Part shown: piece after piece, positions 7,609 to 14,944 of the stretch | Position numbering within the stretch: the stretch's first letter is position 1 | Layout of the letters: each line of letters opens with the position of its first letter | NCBI GenBank assembly: GCA_947463105.1 | Contig: CANHSD010000034.1 | Location: 1-16,703 of the forward strand | DNA from: Chitinophagaceae bacterium | Lineage (GTDB): Bacteria; Bacteroidota; Bacteroidia; Chitinophagales; Chitinophagaceae | Direction of reading: 5' to 3' | DNA: 16,703 bases | Notes under the pieces: generated by a model | Told to the model about the DNA's origin: nothing | Databases searched by the model: none | What the model saw: the letters and a program-made list of their open reading frames with translations, nothing else | Program-made: the position numbers and the translations under genes

Positions 7609-8781
7609 TTACTCATCATCATCAGACTGAATTCCGTATCCTTTGAATATTCCTGCAATTTTTTTGGCCTTATAAATGCTTCTGTTGAACTTGTTTCCCA
7701 GGACAATGATGGCAGTAGAATCCTCAGGAAGTCTGCTGAAAACAGTATTGTTTCCATGCCACCATCCATTGTGATAGATGATTTTCTTTCCAGTTGGCAT
7801 TTCAACCAGTCTCCAACCAAGCCCGTAGTTGCGGGTTCCTCTTCTTTCATAACTATATCCCTTAAATGCCTCTTCCAGCGTTTTTTCCGAGAAAAGTTGA
7901 TTTTTTGAAAGTGCAAAATCCCATTTCATCATGTCTCTTGGTGTACTGTAGATATTTTTATCGCCATAAACGGCATCAAGAAACATCATCGGTTCTCTTT
8001 GGTTGTTGAATTTAAAAGAAGGAAGTACCTTTTCTGCCATGTCTACGGTATAAACAAAACTATTGTTCATGCCAAGGGGCTTGAAGAATACTTTATCTAG
8101 GTATTCGGAAAAACTAAGCTGACTTACTTTTTCAACAATCAAGGCCAAAAGGGCGTAATTGGTATTGCAATAGTCGAAATAGGCGTTGGCCCGGCCAGGT
8201 TTAAGCTTGGCTGCATTGTCAATTAATATGTGTAAAATATCGGTGTTGGTTACAAAACGATGTGTATCCCAACCCATTTTTTCAACAAAATGGACATAAT
8301 TGGGCAATCCGCTGCGGTGACTGAGCAGGTTCCTGATCGTAATCAATGGAAATGGAAAGCCTTCCAGGTATTTTGTTACAGGATCATCTAGCAGTAATGA
8401 GGCATTTTCCCATAGTTTAAGGATGGACATGGCGGTGAATGTCTTCGAAACAGAGGCCAGGTGAAAAGCAGTGTTGGAGTCAATGGGCTCTCCACTCAGT
8501 ACATTTTGAAGTCCATGGTAGTTTTCAAAGATTATTTTTCCATTCCTGGCAACAAGAATGCCACCATTGAACCTTGAGCGTAGCAATGTTTCATCAAAAA
8601 AATGTTGGCTTGCGTTCTTGAGTTCATAGTCTATGGGTGTGAATGCAATATTGGTAGCCTCATTGATGGATGGTATGGATTCCTTCAGACCGGTTGGGCT
8701 TTGCTTTCTGTTTCGATCAACAAAATAAAAAAGTGCCGAAAAGGCGATAAACAATATAATGAACAGTTTAAGTTTCTGCAT
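7609..8781 (-). CDS. Membrane-anchored serine hydrolase, beta-lactamase / class C PBP fold
   Basis: The 390-residue protein has an N-terminal hydrophobic segment (residues 5-20) followed by basic DRNRK. There is no clear signal-peptidase site or lipobox, so a periplasm-facing signal anchor is likely. The catalytic domain (about 55-375) shows the PF00144 motifs: nucleophile motif SVSK at 110-113, the conserved LLSHRSGLP at 152-160, the YxN motif as YCN at 204-206, and an HxG-type third motif HNG at 337-339. Relatives include D-Ala-D-Ala carboxypeptidases, esterases and class C beta-lactamases. The sequence does not decide the substrate, and resistance should not be inferred from the family name. 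It ends in an acidic SDDDE tail. It runs divergently from serA and lies 145 bases upstream of hppA on the same strand. Confidence 0.9.
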   Translation of the reverse strand: MQKLKLFIILFIAFSALFYFVDRNRKQSPTGLKESIPSINEATNIAFTPIDYELKNASQHFFDETLLRSRFNGGILVARNGKIIFENYHGLQNVLSGEPIDSNTAFHLASVSKTFTAMSILKLWENASLLLDDPVTKYLEGFPFPLITIRNLLSHRSGLPNYVHFVEKMGWDTHRFVTNTDILHILIDNAAKLKPGRANAYFDYCNTNYALLALIVEKVSQLSFSEYLDKVFFKPLGMNNSFVYTVDMAEKVLPSFKFNNQREPMMFLDAVYGDKNIYSTPRDMMKWDFALSKNQLFSEKTLEEAFKGYSYERRGTRNYGLGWRLVEMPTGKKIIYHNGWWHGNNTVFSRLPEDSTAIIVLGNKFNRSIYKAKKIAGIFKGYGIQSDDDE

Positions 8782-8794
8782 TGCTGTGCGTAAA

Positions 8795-8825
8795 TTGGAA
8801 ACGGAACAATAAGTTGCTAATTTTG
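8795..8825 (+). promoter_or_regulatory. Predicted serA promoter
   Basis: TTG at 8795-8797 is followed after 20 bases by TAATTTTG at 8818-8825, a full match to the Bacteroidota -33/-7 promoter pattern (TTG-N~20-TAnnTTTG). Transcription would start near 8831, leaving a ~17-base leader before ATG 8848. That is too short for a riboswitch or attenuator. The divergent hydrolase gene starts at 8781, and no equally good promoter was seen for it. Confidence 0.6.
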
Positions 8826-8847
8826 TTTAAATCTACAGATTAAAAAA

Positions 8848-10086
8848 ATGGTTAATATTAACAAAACCAGTTACCCCAAAGATAAGATCAAGATCTTAAT
8901 GCTTGAAAATATTAGTGATGCTGCCATCAAAGTTTTCAAAGATGCTGGCTATGCAAACATCAAAAAAATTTCAGGTGCCCTTTCCGAAGACCAACTGATC
9001 AATGAGATCAAACAGGTGCACATGGTAGGCATCAGGTCAAAAACACAGATTACTGAAAAGGTTTTGCAGCATGCTGAAAAACTACAGGCGATTGGTTGTT
9101 TTTGTATTGGTACCAACCAGGTAAATCTTCATACAGCCCGTAAAAAAGGAATAGTTGTTTTTAATGCCCCTTACAGCAATACCCGATCAGTGGCTGAACT
9201 GGTCATTGGCGCCTCTATTATCCTTATCAGGAAAATTCTGGATAAAAACAAAGCTGCCCATGAGGGACAATGGAACAAGGATGCCAAAGGAAGTTTTGAA
9301 ATAAGAGGTAAAACCCTGGGTATTATCGGCTACGGCAATATTGGTTCACAGGTAAGCATTCTTGCGGAGTCATTGGGAATGAAAGTTTTATTTTATGACA
9401 ATGTGACCAAGTTACCGCTTGGTAATGCAGAATCCAGAAAGACACTCAAGGAGGTTGTTTCAAAGGCTGATATCGTTACCCTGCATATTCCTGAAACACA
9501 ACAGACCAAAAACCTGGTCAATAAATCCCTGCTAAAGCATTTCAAAAAGGGATCCATCCTGATCAATTTTGCCAGGGGAGAAGTGGTTGACCTTGATGCT
9601 TTAACTACCGCACTTACAAGTAGAGATTTGTCAGGAGCTGCCATTGATGTTTTCCCTGTTGAGCCTGAGAAAAACGGGGATCCGTTTTCTTCGCCCCTTC
9701 AACATATTCCTAACGTACTGCTGACCCCACATATTGGTGGATCTACCGAGGAAGCCCAGTACAATATAGGTGAGGATGTGAGTGCCAAATTATTGCAGTA
9801 TCTTGAAATGGGTGCCACCACAGGATCACATACCGTTCCTGAATTAAACCTTTCCCCGCAAGAAGGCACACACCGCATTTTGCATATTCATACCAATGTT
9901 CCGGGAGTCTTGTCTGAAATCAACACTACTTTGTCTGAAAATAAAATCAATATACTTGGTCAATACCTCAAAACCAATGATGAGATTGGCTATGTAGTCT
10001 TGGATATTGACAAGAAGCTATCCAAAAATGCGGTTGAGTTGCTCAAAAAAGTTAAGGGGTCGCTTAAAGTGAGGTTATTATATTGA
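8848..10086 (+). CDS. serA: D-3-phosphoglycerate dehydrogenase with C-terminal ACT domain
   Basis: SerA oxidises 3-phosphoglycerate to 3-phosphohydroxypyruvate with NAD+, the first committed step of serine synthesis, in the cytoplasm. The 412 residues follow the 410-residue E. coli enzyme almost throughout: AIGCFCIGTNQV at 81-92, the NAD-binding GYGNIG at 161-166, and PHIGGSTEEAQ from 294. They end in the same RLLY. Catalytic residues correspond to R243, E272 and H295, and substrate-binding R63 (GIRSKT) is present. The ACT domain (about 343-412) keeps H348, N350 and N368, equivalent to the residues that bind inhibitory serine in E. coli, so feedback inhibition is predicted. It is the first gene of a probable two-gene operon with the kinase gene 4 bases downstream. 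Confidence 0.97.
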   Translation: MVNINKTSYPKDKIKILMLENISDAAIKVFKDAGYANIKKISGALSEDQLINEIKQVHMVGIRSKTQITEKVLQHAEKLQAIGCFCIGTNQVNLHTARKKGIVVFNAPYSNTRSVAELVIGASIILIRKILDKNKAAHEGQWNKDAKGSFEIRGKTLGIIGYGNIGSQVSILAESLGMKVLFYDNVTKLPLGNAESRKTLKEVVSKADIVTLHIPETQQTKNLVNKSLLKHFKKGSILINFARGEVVDLDALTTALTSRDLSGAAIDVFPVEPEKNGDPFSSPLQHIPNVLLTPHIGGSTEEAQYNIGEDVSAKLLQYLEMGATTGSHTVPELNLSPQEGTHRILHIHTNVPGVLSEINTTLSENKINILGQYLKTNDEIGYVVLDIDKKLSKNAVELLKKVKGSLKVRLLY

Positions 10087-10090
10087 TTCT

Positions 10091-11119
10091 ATGATTGGTA
10101 ACCATATCTTATCCCAGTACTTTTCTGATACAGCGTCTCATCACCTTGCTTTATTTGGCAATGGACTTATCCATAAAACATATACTGTATCAACAGGATC
10201 TTCACCTGAGTACATCCTGCAAGAAGTCAATACATCAGTCTTTAAAACCCCATTGAATATTGCCTCCAATCTTGAAGGCCTATCCAATTTCCTCGAACAA
10301 AATGGCAGGGAAGTTTTTTACCCAACACCATTGTCTACAATAACTGGAGAGCCATATGCCATCGAATCAGGTTCATTTTTCAGGCTAACCCCTTTTGTCA
10401 AAGGAACCCATACTGTTGATGCATGCTCCACTGCTGAGCAAGCCTATGAAGCTTCACTTCAATTTGGAAAGTTCACTGCAGCATTTAAAGGGATGGATGT
10501 GAGCATACTCAAACCTACCATTCCGCGATTTCATGACCTATCCTTCAGATGGGAACAGTTTACTGAAGCAATGCAGAATGGGAACAAGGACAGGATTCAA
10601 CATGCCGCTAAACTTATTGAGCAGATTCAACATGATTTAAAAATTGTCACGAGATACCAATCTATTGTATCATCATCCCAATTCTTACAACGCGTCACTC
10701 ACCACGATACAAAAATCAACAATGTTTTGCTGAATGGAGAGGGTAAAGGTGTTTGTGTAATTGATCTTGACACCGTCATGTCTGGGCTCTTGATCAGTGA
10801 TCTGGGTGATATGTTCCGGACTTATCTTTCGCCGGGCAACGAGGAAGAGACGGATCTGTCGCAAGTATATGTACGACCTGATTTTTACAAAGCGATCATT
10901 GCGGGTTACCTTGAGCACATGAAAGATCAGTTGAACAAGGAAGAATTGGACGCTGTCAATTATGCCGGAGAATTCATGATCTATATGCAGGCCTTGCGGT
11001 TTTTGACCGATTTTCTGAATGACGATACCTATTATGGTATTAAGTATCCTATGAACAATTACGATAGAACTGTCAATCAACTGGCATTGCTTGACCACTA
11101 TAAAGCTGTCACAGCATAG
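10091..11119 (+). CDS. APH-fold small-molecule kinase, N-acetylhexosamine 1-kinase-like
   Basis: This 342-residue cytoplasmic protein belongs to the aminoglycoside phosphotransferase / choline kinase fold (PF01636). The catalytic loop THHDTKINN (203-211) supplies the base D206 and metal ligand N211. IDLDTVM (224-230) is the second metal-binding motif, and SDLGDMFR follows at 236-243. This arrangement, together with the N-terminal YILQEVN...VFK stretch (41-52), resembles NahK-type kinases that phosphorylate N-acetylhexosamines at C1. The ATP-side loop reads FGNGLIHKTY (22-31) where I recall GHINDTY in NahK relatives, so nucleotide or sugar preference may differ. The ATG lies 4 bases after the serA stop, implying translational coupling, yet no known serine-pathway step needs this kinase. 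Substrate unassigned; an antibiotic-resistance role is not suggested. Confidence 0.85.
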   Translation: MIGNHILSQYFSDTASHHLALFGNGLIHKTYTVSTGSSPEYILQEVNTSVFKTPLNIASNLEGLSNFLEQNGREVFYPTPLSTITGEPYAIESGSFFRLTPFVKGTHTVDACSTAEQAYEASLQFGKFTAAFKGMDVSILKPTIPRFHDLSFRWEQFTEAMQNGNKDRIQHAAKLIEQIQHDLKIVTRYQSIVSSSQFLQRVTHHDTKINNVLLNGEGKGVCVIDLDTVMSGLLISDLGDMFRTYLSPGNEEETDLSQVYVRPDFYKAIIAGYLEHMKDQLNKEELDAVNYAGEFMIYMQALRFLTDFLNDDTYYGIKYPMNNYDRTVNQLALLDHYKAVTA

Positions 11120-11122
11120 TAA

Positions 11123-12517
11123 TTACTCAGCTTTTTTTACAAATAGGGTATCCGTAATGGCTGATTTCATTGAATCGCCAAAGTATAATTTAGCATTGCT
11201 TTTTATTGATTCCAATGCAAGCTTTTCTTCAGCTGTTATTTTAGTTCCCTGTAAATAAATCATTTTTAATTTCGGCAGGTTCATCAGATTTTTTACACCA
11301 CTGGCAGTTGTTTTTGTCCCTACAATGTTTAGGTATTCCAGATTATTTAATGCTGTAGCCTGCTTCAATGCATTGTCAGCTATTCCTGTATGATCTAACC
11401 AAAGCTTCTCAAGGTTCTTTAACTTGCTGAGATTATTCAGGTCATTATCCTGTAATGCTGAAAATGATAATTTCAGTTCTATAACATGCTCACTGATTTC
11501 AGCAGCTGAAGCCAAAGCATCTTTTAATGAAATTTCTATATTGTATCCAGTCAGTCGTATATGATTGTCATCTGAAGCAACAGGTGAGATTACCCAACCC
11601 ATTTTTTCAAGCTTTTCCTGTATTTTCTTCTCAAGTGGTTTGATGGACTCTCTGGTTTTGATGATGGCTTTTTCCTGGTTTTGGTTCTCCGCTTTGAAAG
11701 ATGCCAATGCTTTCATCACCTTTGCATCTGGAGTCAATGCTGCTACAGATTTATCAAAAGAGGCACCTGCATTGATCCACCACTGTAAAATGACCAGTTC
11801 TGCATCTGTGAGCTGTGTTTTTTCTTTCGGAGGCATGTGGTGCTCTTCAATATCATCCATCAAAATTCTTTTGATCAATTCTCCGTCGGCTGGATTTGAG
11901 GTATTGATTAGATTGCCATTTTTACCGCCTGCTTTAATCCAGGTCAGGTCGTCCAAGCGTAATTTTCCTTTTTGTTTTTCAGCACCATGACATTGAACAC
12001 ATTTTTGGTTCAATGTATACTGAACCAGGTCTTTGTAAACTAGGGCTTGATTGATGTCTTTGATGTTCAATTGTGTTTCGGTGGCTGTTTTGGTCTCAAA
12101 GATTCCTTCAGTTAAAAATCCTTCGCCATGGGTAAGTGAGCCACCCTGGTGACCGGTCCAGGCCAACATAACGAGCAACAATAGTAGCGTATAGGTATGG
12201 GCAAGTCGTTTGGCTATCAATTTTTGCCTCAAAAAATAATATGCAGTAAAGAGGGCAGTGGTTCCAATCGCCGTCCACTGGTGATTATCAACCAAATCTT
12301 GGTTGTTGCTCTCTTCCAGAGAAAGGGTATATCCTGTTACAAGAGAAAGGATAGCCGACACAATTCCTATTCCCAGGATCAGTCGAATCGAAGCAGAGAA
12401 ATATGCAAACTTATCAAACCTCGTTAGTCCATCCATTACAATAACGAGCACAAAAATACCAATGGGTAAATGCACCAAAATGGGATGAAAGCGGCCTATC
12501 AGTTCTATCAGGTTCAT
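11123..12517 (-). CDS. DUF2231-like membrane protein fused to cytochrome c and leucine-rich repeats
   Basis: The 464 residues form three parts. Four transmembrane helices (about 12-30, 41-62, 82-98, 108-121) carry the DUF2231-type motif FHPILVHLPIG (10-20) and conserved-looking histidines H11, H16, H123 and H130. Next is a PSC-type cytochrome c domain with haem motif CVQCH (173-177) and probable axial Met in HHMPP (M228). After a coiled, Lys/Glu-rich segment (about 275-305), LRR-like repeats of ~24 residues occupy about 345-447. Loops 1-2 and 3-4 are basic and loop 2-3 is acidic, so the positive-inside rule places both termini, and thus the haem and LRR domains, in the periplasm. It is the last gene of the four-gene operon, 9 bases after the TIM-barrel gene. 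Electron transfer between partner enzymes and the membrane is a plausible role, not shown. Confidence 0.85.
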   Translation of the reverse strand: MNLIELIGRFHPILVHLPIGIFVLVIVMDGLTRFDKFAYFSASIRLILGIGIVSAILSLVTGYTLSLEESNNQDLVDNHQWTAIGTTALFTAYYFLRQKLIAKRLAHTYTLLLLLVMLAWTGHQGGSLTHGEGFLTEGIFETKTATETQLNIKDINQALVYKDLVQYTLNQKCVQCHGAEKQKGKLRLDDLTWIKAGGKNGNLINTSNPADGELIKRILMDDIEEHHMPPKEKTQLTDAELVILQWWINAGASFDKSVAALTPDAKVMKALASFKAENQNQEKAIIKTRESIKPLEKKIQEKLEKMGWVISPVASDDNHIRLTGYNIEISLKDALASAAEISEHVIELKLSFSALQDNDLNNLSKLKNLEKLWLDHTGIADNALKQATALNNLEYLNIVGTKTTASGVKNLMNLPKLKMIYLQGTKITAEEKLALESIKSNAKLYFGDSMKSAITDTLFVKKAE

Positions 12518-12526
12518 GCTATGGTT

Positions 12527-13435
12527 TTAGCTGTATCTTTTTCTAAGTGTTTCCATCATATACTTGTTGATGGCCCATTGGTCAGCAACAGGTTGCCCTG
12601 TATAGGGAATGGTTTGCAGATAATGGGGCGGACCAAATTCAGTAAGTATTGTGAGGGGTTGTCCGTCGGCTTTTTTTCTCGCAACGACCTTATCCCACCA
12701 GTCAAAATGTGCCTTTACCTCATTTTTCCATTCTGGTGCACGGGGGTCATTGACTTGTGGTCCCTCAGCATGGCCAATCCTCGCATGGATATGGTGTGTT
12801 CTTGCTAATGCAGCCTCAACATTGATGGGTTGATCACCCAATAAACTCTCATGTACATTGCACCAATGAGAGATGTCGAGGGTCAGTTTTAATTCTTTGA
12901 ATCGATCAATGAACCCCTTGGTAACATGGGCTGCAAAAAGCATCCTACCCCGGTGGGTTTCATGGTAGATGGGTACGCCTGAAGCAACGGATTGATCAAT
13001 GGTCATCGCCAACATTGCTGCATTGTCTTCAACGCTGAAATAATCTTTACCAGAATGACAGTTGATATAAAGGGGTTTTAAGGAGATGGCTCTTTTTATT
13101 GCATCAGAAAACTGTTTTTTATGCAATGAGGGATTGGCATCATATCCGCCTGCCAACAACCCTAATTGTAATCCGGCATTACTTACTGCTTCGCTCAGTG
13201 TTTCCATCTCAGCAACAGAGCCAGGAACCCATACTTCTATGCCATCGTATCCATCTTTTTTGGCTGCAGCACAGAATTCCACAAGATTTCCTTTGAACCC
13301 CCAATTGGTTGCCATGATGATCAAAGCAGATGAAGGCAACTTGACTACAGGTGTTGCAAACGAATCCAATTCCGCAAATAGCAAAGAGCCAGTCATCAAT
13401 GATCCAGTCTTCAGAAAATTTCTTCTGTTGTTCAT
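12527..13435 (-). CDS. Tat-exported sugar-phosphate isomerase/epimerase-like TIM-barrel protein
   Basis: The 302-residue protein begins with a twin-arginine-type signal, RRNFLK at residues 4-9 followed by a hydrophobic region and a possible cleavage near SFA27. This predicts export of a folded, probably metal-loaded enzyme. The rest is an AP-endonuclease-2 / xylose-isomerase-like barrel (PF01261). Candidate metal and catalytic residues are E159 (YHETHRGR), D187 and H190 (LDISHW), H217 and H222 (HHIHARIGH) and E266 (LTEFGPP). The family includes sugar isomerases, epimerases and 3-keto-glycoside enzymes; the substrate cannot be read from the sequence. The gene starts 8 bases after the DUF1501 stop and ends 9 bases before the cytochrome/LRR gene, so it is cotranscribed with both. 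Extracytoplasmic location is unusual for sugar-phosphate chemistry and points to non-phosphorylated sugars. Confidence 0.9.
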   Translation of the reverse strand: MNNRRNFLKTGSLMTGSLLFAELDSFATPVVKLPSSALIIMATNWGFKGNLVEFCAAAKKDGYDGIEVWVPGSVAEMETLSEAVSNAGLQLGLLAGGYDANPSLHKKQFSDAIKRAISLKPLYINCHSGKDYFSVEDNAAMLAMTIDQSVASGVPIYHETHRGRMLFAAHVTKGFIDRFKELKLTLDISHWCNVHESLLGDQPINVEAALARTHHIHARIGHAEGPQVNDPRAPEWKNEVKAHFDWWDKVVARKKADGQPLTILTEFGPPHYLQTIPYTGQPVADQWAINKYMMETLRKRYS

Positions 13436-13443
13436 GGTTAAAA

Positions 13444-14934
13444 TTAAGCGATGATTGGGTCTATGGGTTTTCCAAACACATCTGTTAGCCTGAATGGCCT
13501 GCCCTGAAATTGATACGTCAATTGCTCATGGTCAAACCCAAGCTGTTTCAATATAGTGGCCTGTATATCGTAAACAGAAACTTTCCCCTCAATGGCATTG
13601 TATCCGATTGGATCTGTTTCTCCATAACTAAATCCACCTTTGATTCCACCTCCTGCCATCCACATGCTGAAGGCATCTGAGTGATGATCCCGTCCTTTGA
13701 AGCTGTTTTGTTTGCCATCCCGGTTTTCTTGCATGGGTGTTCTTCCAAACTCTCCACCCCATACCACAAGTGTCTCTTCCAGCAAACCCCTTTGCTTCAA
13801 ATCCAGGAGCAAAGCAGATACAGCCTTATCATTTTGCAAACATTTGCCAATGAATCCTTTGTCAAGTGCTGTATCTTCTCCGGTACCATGGCTATCCCAT
13901 CCCCAATCAAACAATTGCACGAATCTAACACCTTTCTCAACCAGTTTTCTGGCAAGAAGGGCATTGTTGGCAAAAGACTCTTCACCTGGTTTTGTGCCAT
14001 ACATTTCATGGATATAGGCCGGTTCATCAGCGATGCTCATGACATCTGGTACAGCAATCTGCATTTTGAACGCCATTTCGTATTGAGAAATCCTCGCTAA
14101 AATTTCAGGATCCTTGTATTCAGCATAGGAGAGTTCGTTCACATTATTGATGGCTTCTATTGAAGCTTTCCGCATATCTCTGTCAAAGCCATTGGGGTCT
14201 TCCAGAAACAGTACCGGATCGCCCTCAGACCTGCATTGAACACCCTGGTACACGGATGGCAGAAAACCACTTCCCCAAATGCTTTTTCCTGCATCCGGAT
14301 TTCTGCCCCCAGAAGTCAAGACCACAAAGCCGGGCAAGTTGCTGTTCTCAGACCCCAGTCCGTAAGTTACCCATGAGCCCATGCTCGGTCTTCCCAACCT
14401 TGGTGTACCACAGTGCATCAGCAATTGTGCCGGTGCATGGTTAAATTGGTCTGTGTTGACTGCTTTTAGGATGGTTACATCATCAATGACCTGTTGAAAA
14501 TGGGGGAGGTTATCAGATAGCCACAAACCACTTTGACCATATTGTTTAAAGTTAGCCTGAGGACCCAATAATTTAGGAACGCCACGGATGAAGGCAAATT
14601 TCTTTCCCTTAATAAATGAATCAGGACAATCGAGGCCATCCATTTTTTGCAATTCTGGCTTATAGTCAAACATCTCCAATTGTGAGGGCGCCCCAGCCAT
14701 GTGTAGGAAAATAACCGATTTTGCTTTTCCCTGAAAATGAGGTGAGCGGGGAGAAAGGGGATTGGACACCAGTGATCCATCTGCATTGTTTCCGGAGAAG
14801 AGGTTGCAGCTGTCCAATACTGAACCTAATGCCATCATTCCCATGCCAGTCCTGCATTTCCCTAAAAAATGTCTTCTTGTTTGATAGGATAGCGCGGTTC
14901 TTTGTGCCTCCAGTTGTATTTTTTCTTTTGCCAT
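13444..14934 (-). CDS. DUF1501 family protein, Tat-exported, alkaline-phosphatase-like fold
   Basis: This 496-residue protein carries a twin-arginine signal (TRRHFLGK, residues 19-26) followed by a hydrophobic stretch ending near residue 40, so it is predicted to be exported folded. Hallmarks of DUF1501 (PF07394) are all present: FLHMAGAPSQLEMFDYKP from 76, DWGWDSHG at 343-350, WGGEFGRTPMQE from 392, and GRDHHSDAFSMWMAGGG from 414. Asp/His/Glu-rich motifs at these positions fit the metal sites of the alkaline phosphatase/sulfatase superfamily to which the family is assigned. No reaction is established for it. It starts 10 bases after the PSD1 gene; the DUF1549/DUF1553-DUF1501 pairing is a recurrent neighbourhood best known in Planctomycetes. 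The N-terminal 18 residues before the Tat motif are slightly long but within family range. Confidence 0.95.
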   Translation of the reverse strand: MAKEKIQLEAQRTALSYQTRRHFLGKCRTGMGMMALGSVLDSCNLFSGNNADGSLVSNPLSPRSPHFQGKAKSVIFLHMAGAPSQLEMFDYKPELQKMDGLDCPDSFIKGKKFAFIRGVPKLLGPQANFKQYGQSGLWLSDNLPHFQQVIDDVTILKAVNTDQFNHAPAQLLMHCGTPRLGRPSMGSWVTYGLGSENSNLPGFVVLTSGGRNPDAGKSIWGSGFLPSVYQGVQCRSEGDPVLFLEDPNGFDRDMRKASIEAINNVNELSYAEYKDPEILARISQYEMAFKMQIAVPDVMSIADEPAYIHEMYGTKPGEESFANNALLARKLVEKGVRFVQLFDWGWDSHGTGEDTALDKGFIGKCLQNDKAVSALLLDLKQRGLLEETLVVWGGEFGRTPMQENRDGKQNSFKGRDHHSDAFSMWMAGGGIKGGFSYGETDPIGYNAIEGKVSVYDIQATILKQLGFDHEQLTYQFQGRPFRLTDVFGKPIDPIIA

Positions 14935-14944
14935 TGTTGTTGAT

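Noticed and set aside
7609..8781. Reading the serine hydrolase as an antibiotic-resistance beta-lactamase
   Set aside because: SxxK, YxN and HxG motifs are shared by many esterases and peptidases of the fold; nothing in the sequence or context supports a resistance role.
8830..8841. Small AATCT/AGATT inverted repeat in the serA leader
   Set aside because: A five-base stem with a two-base loop cannot form a stable hairpin and is expected by chance.
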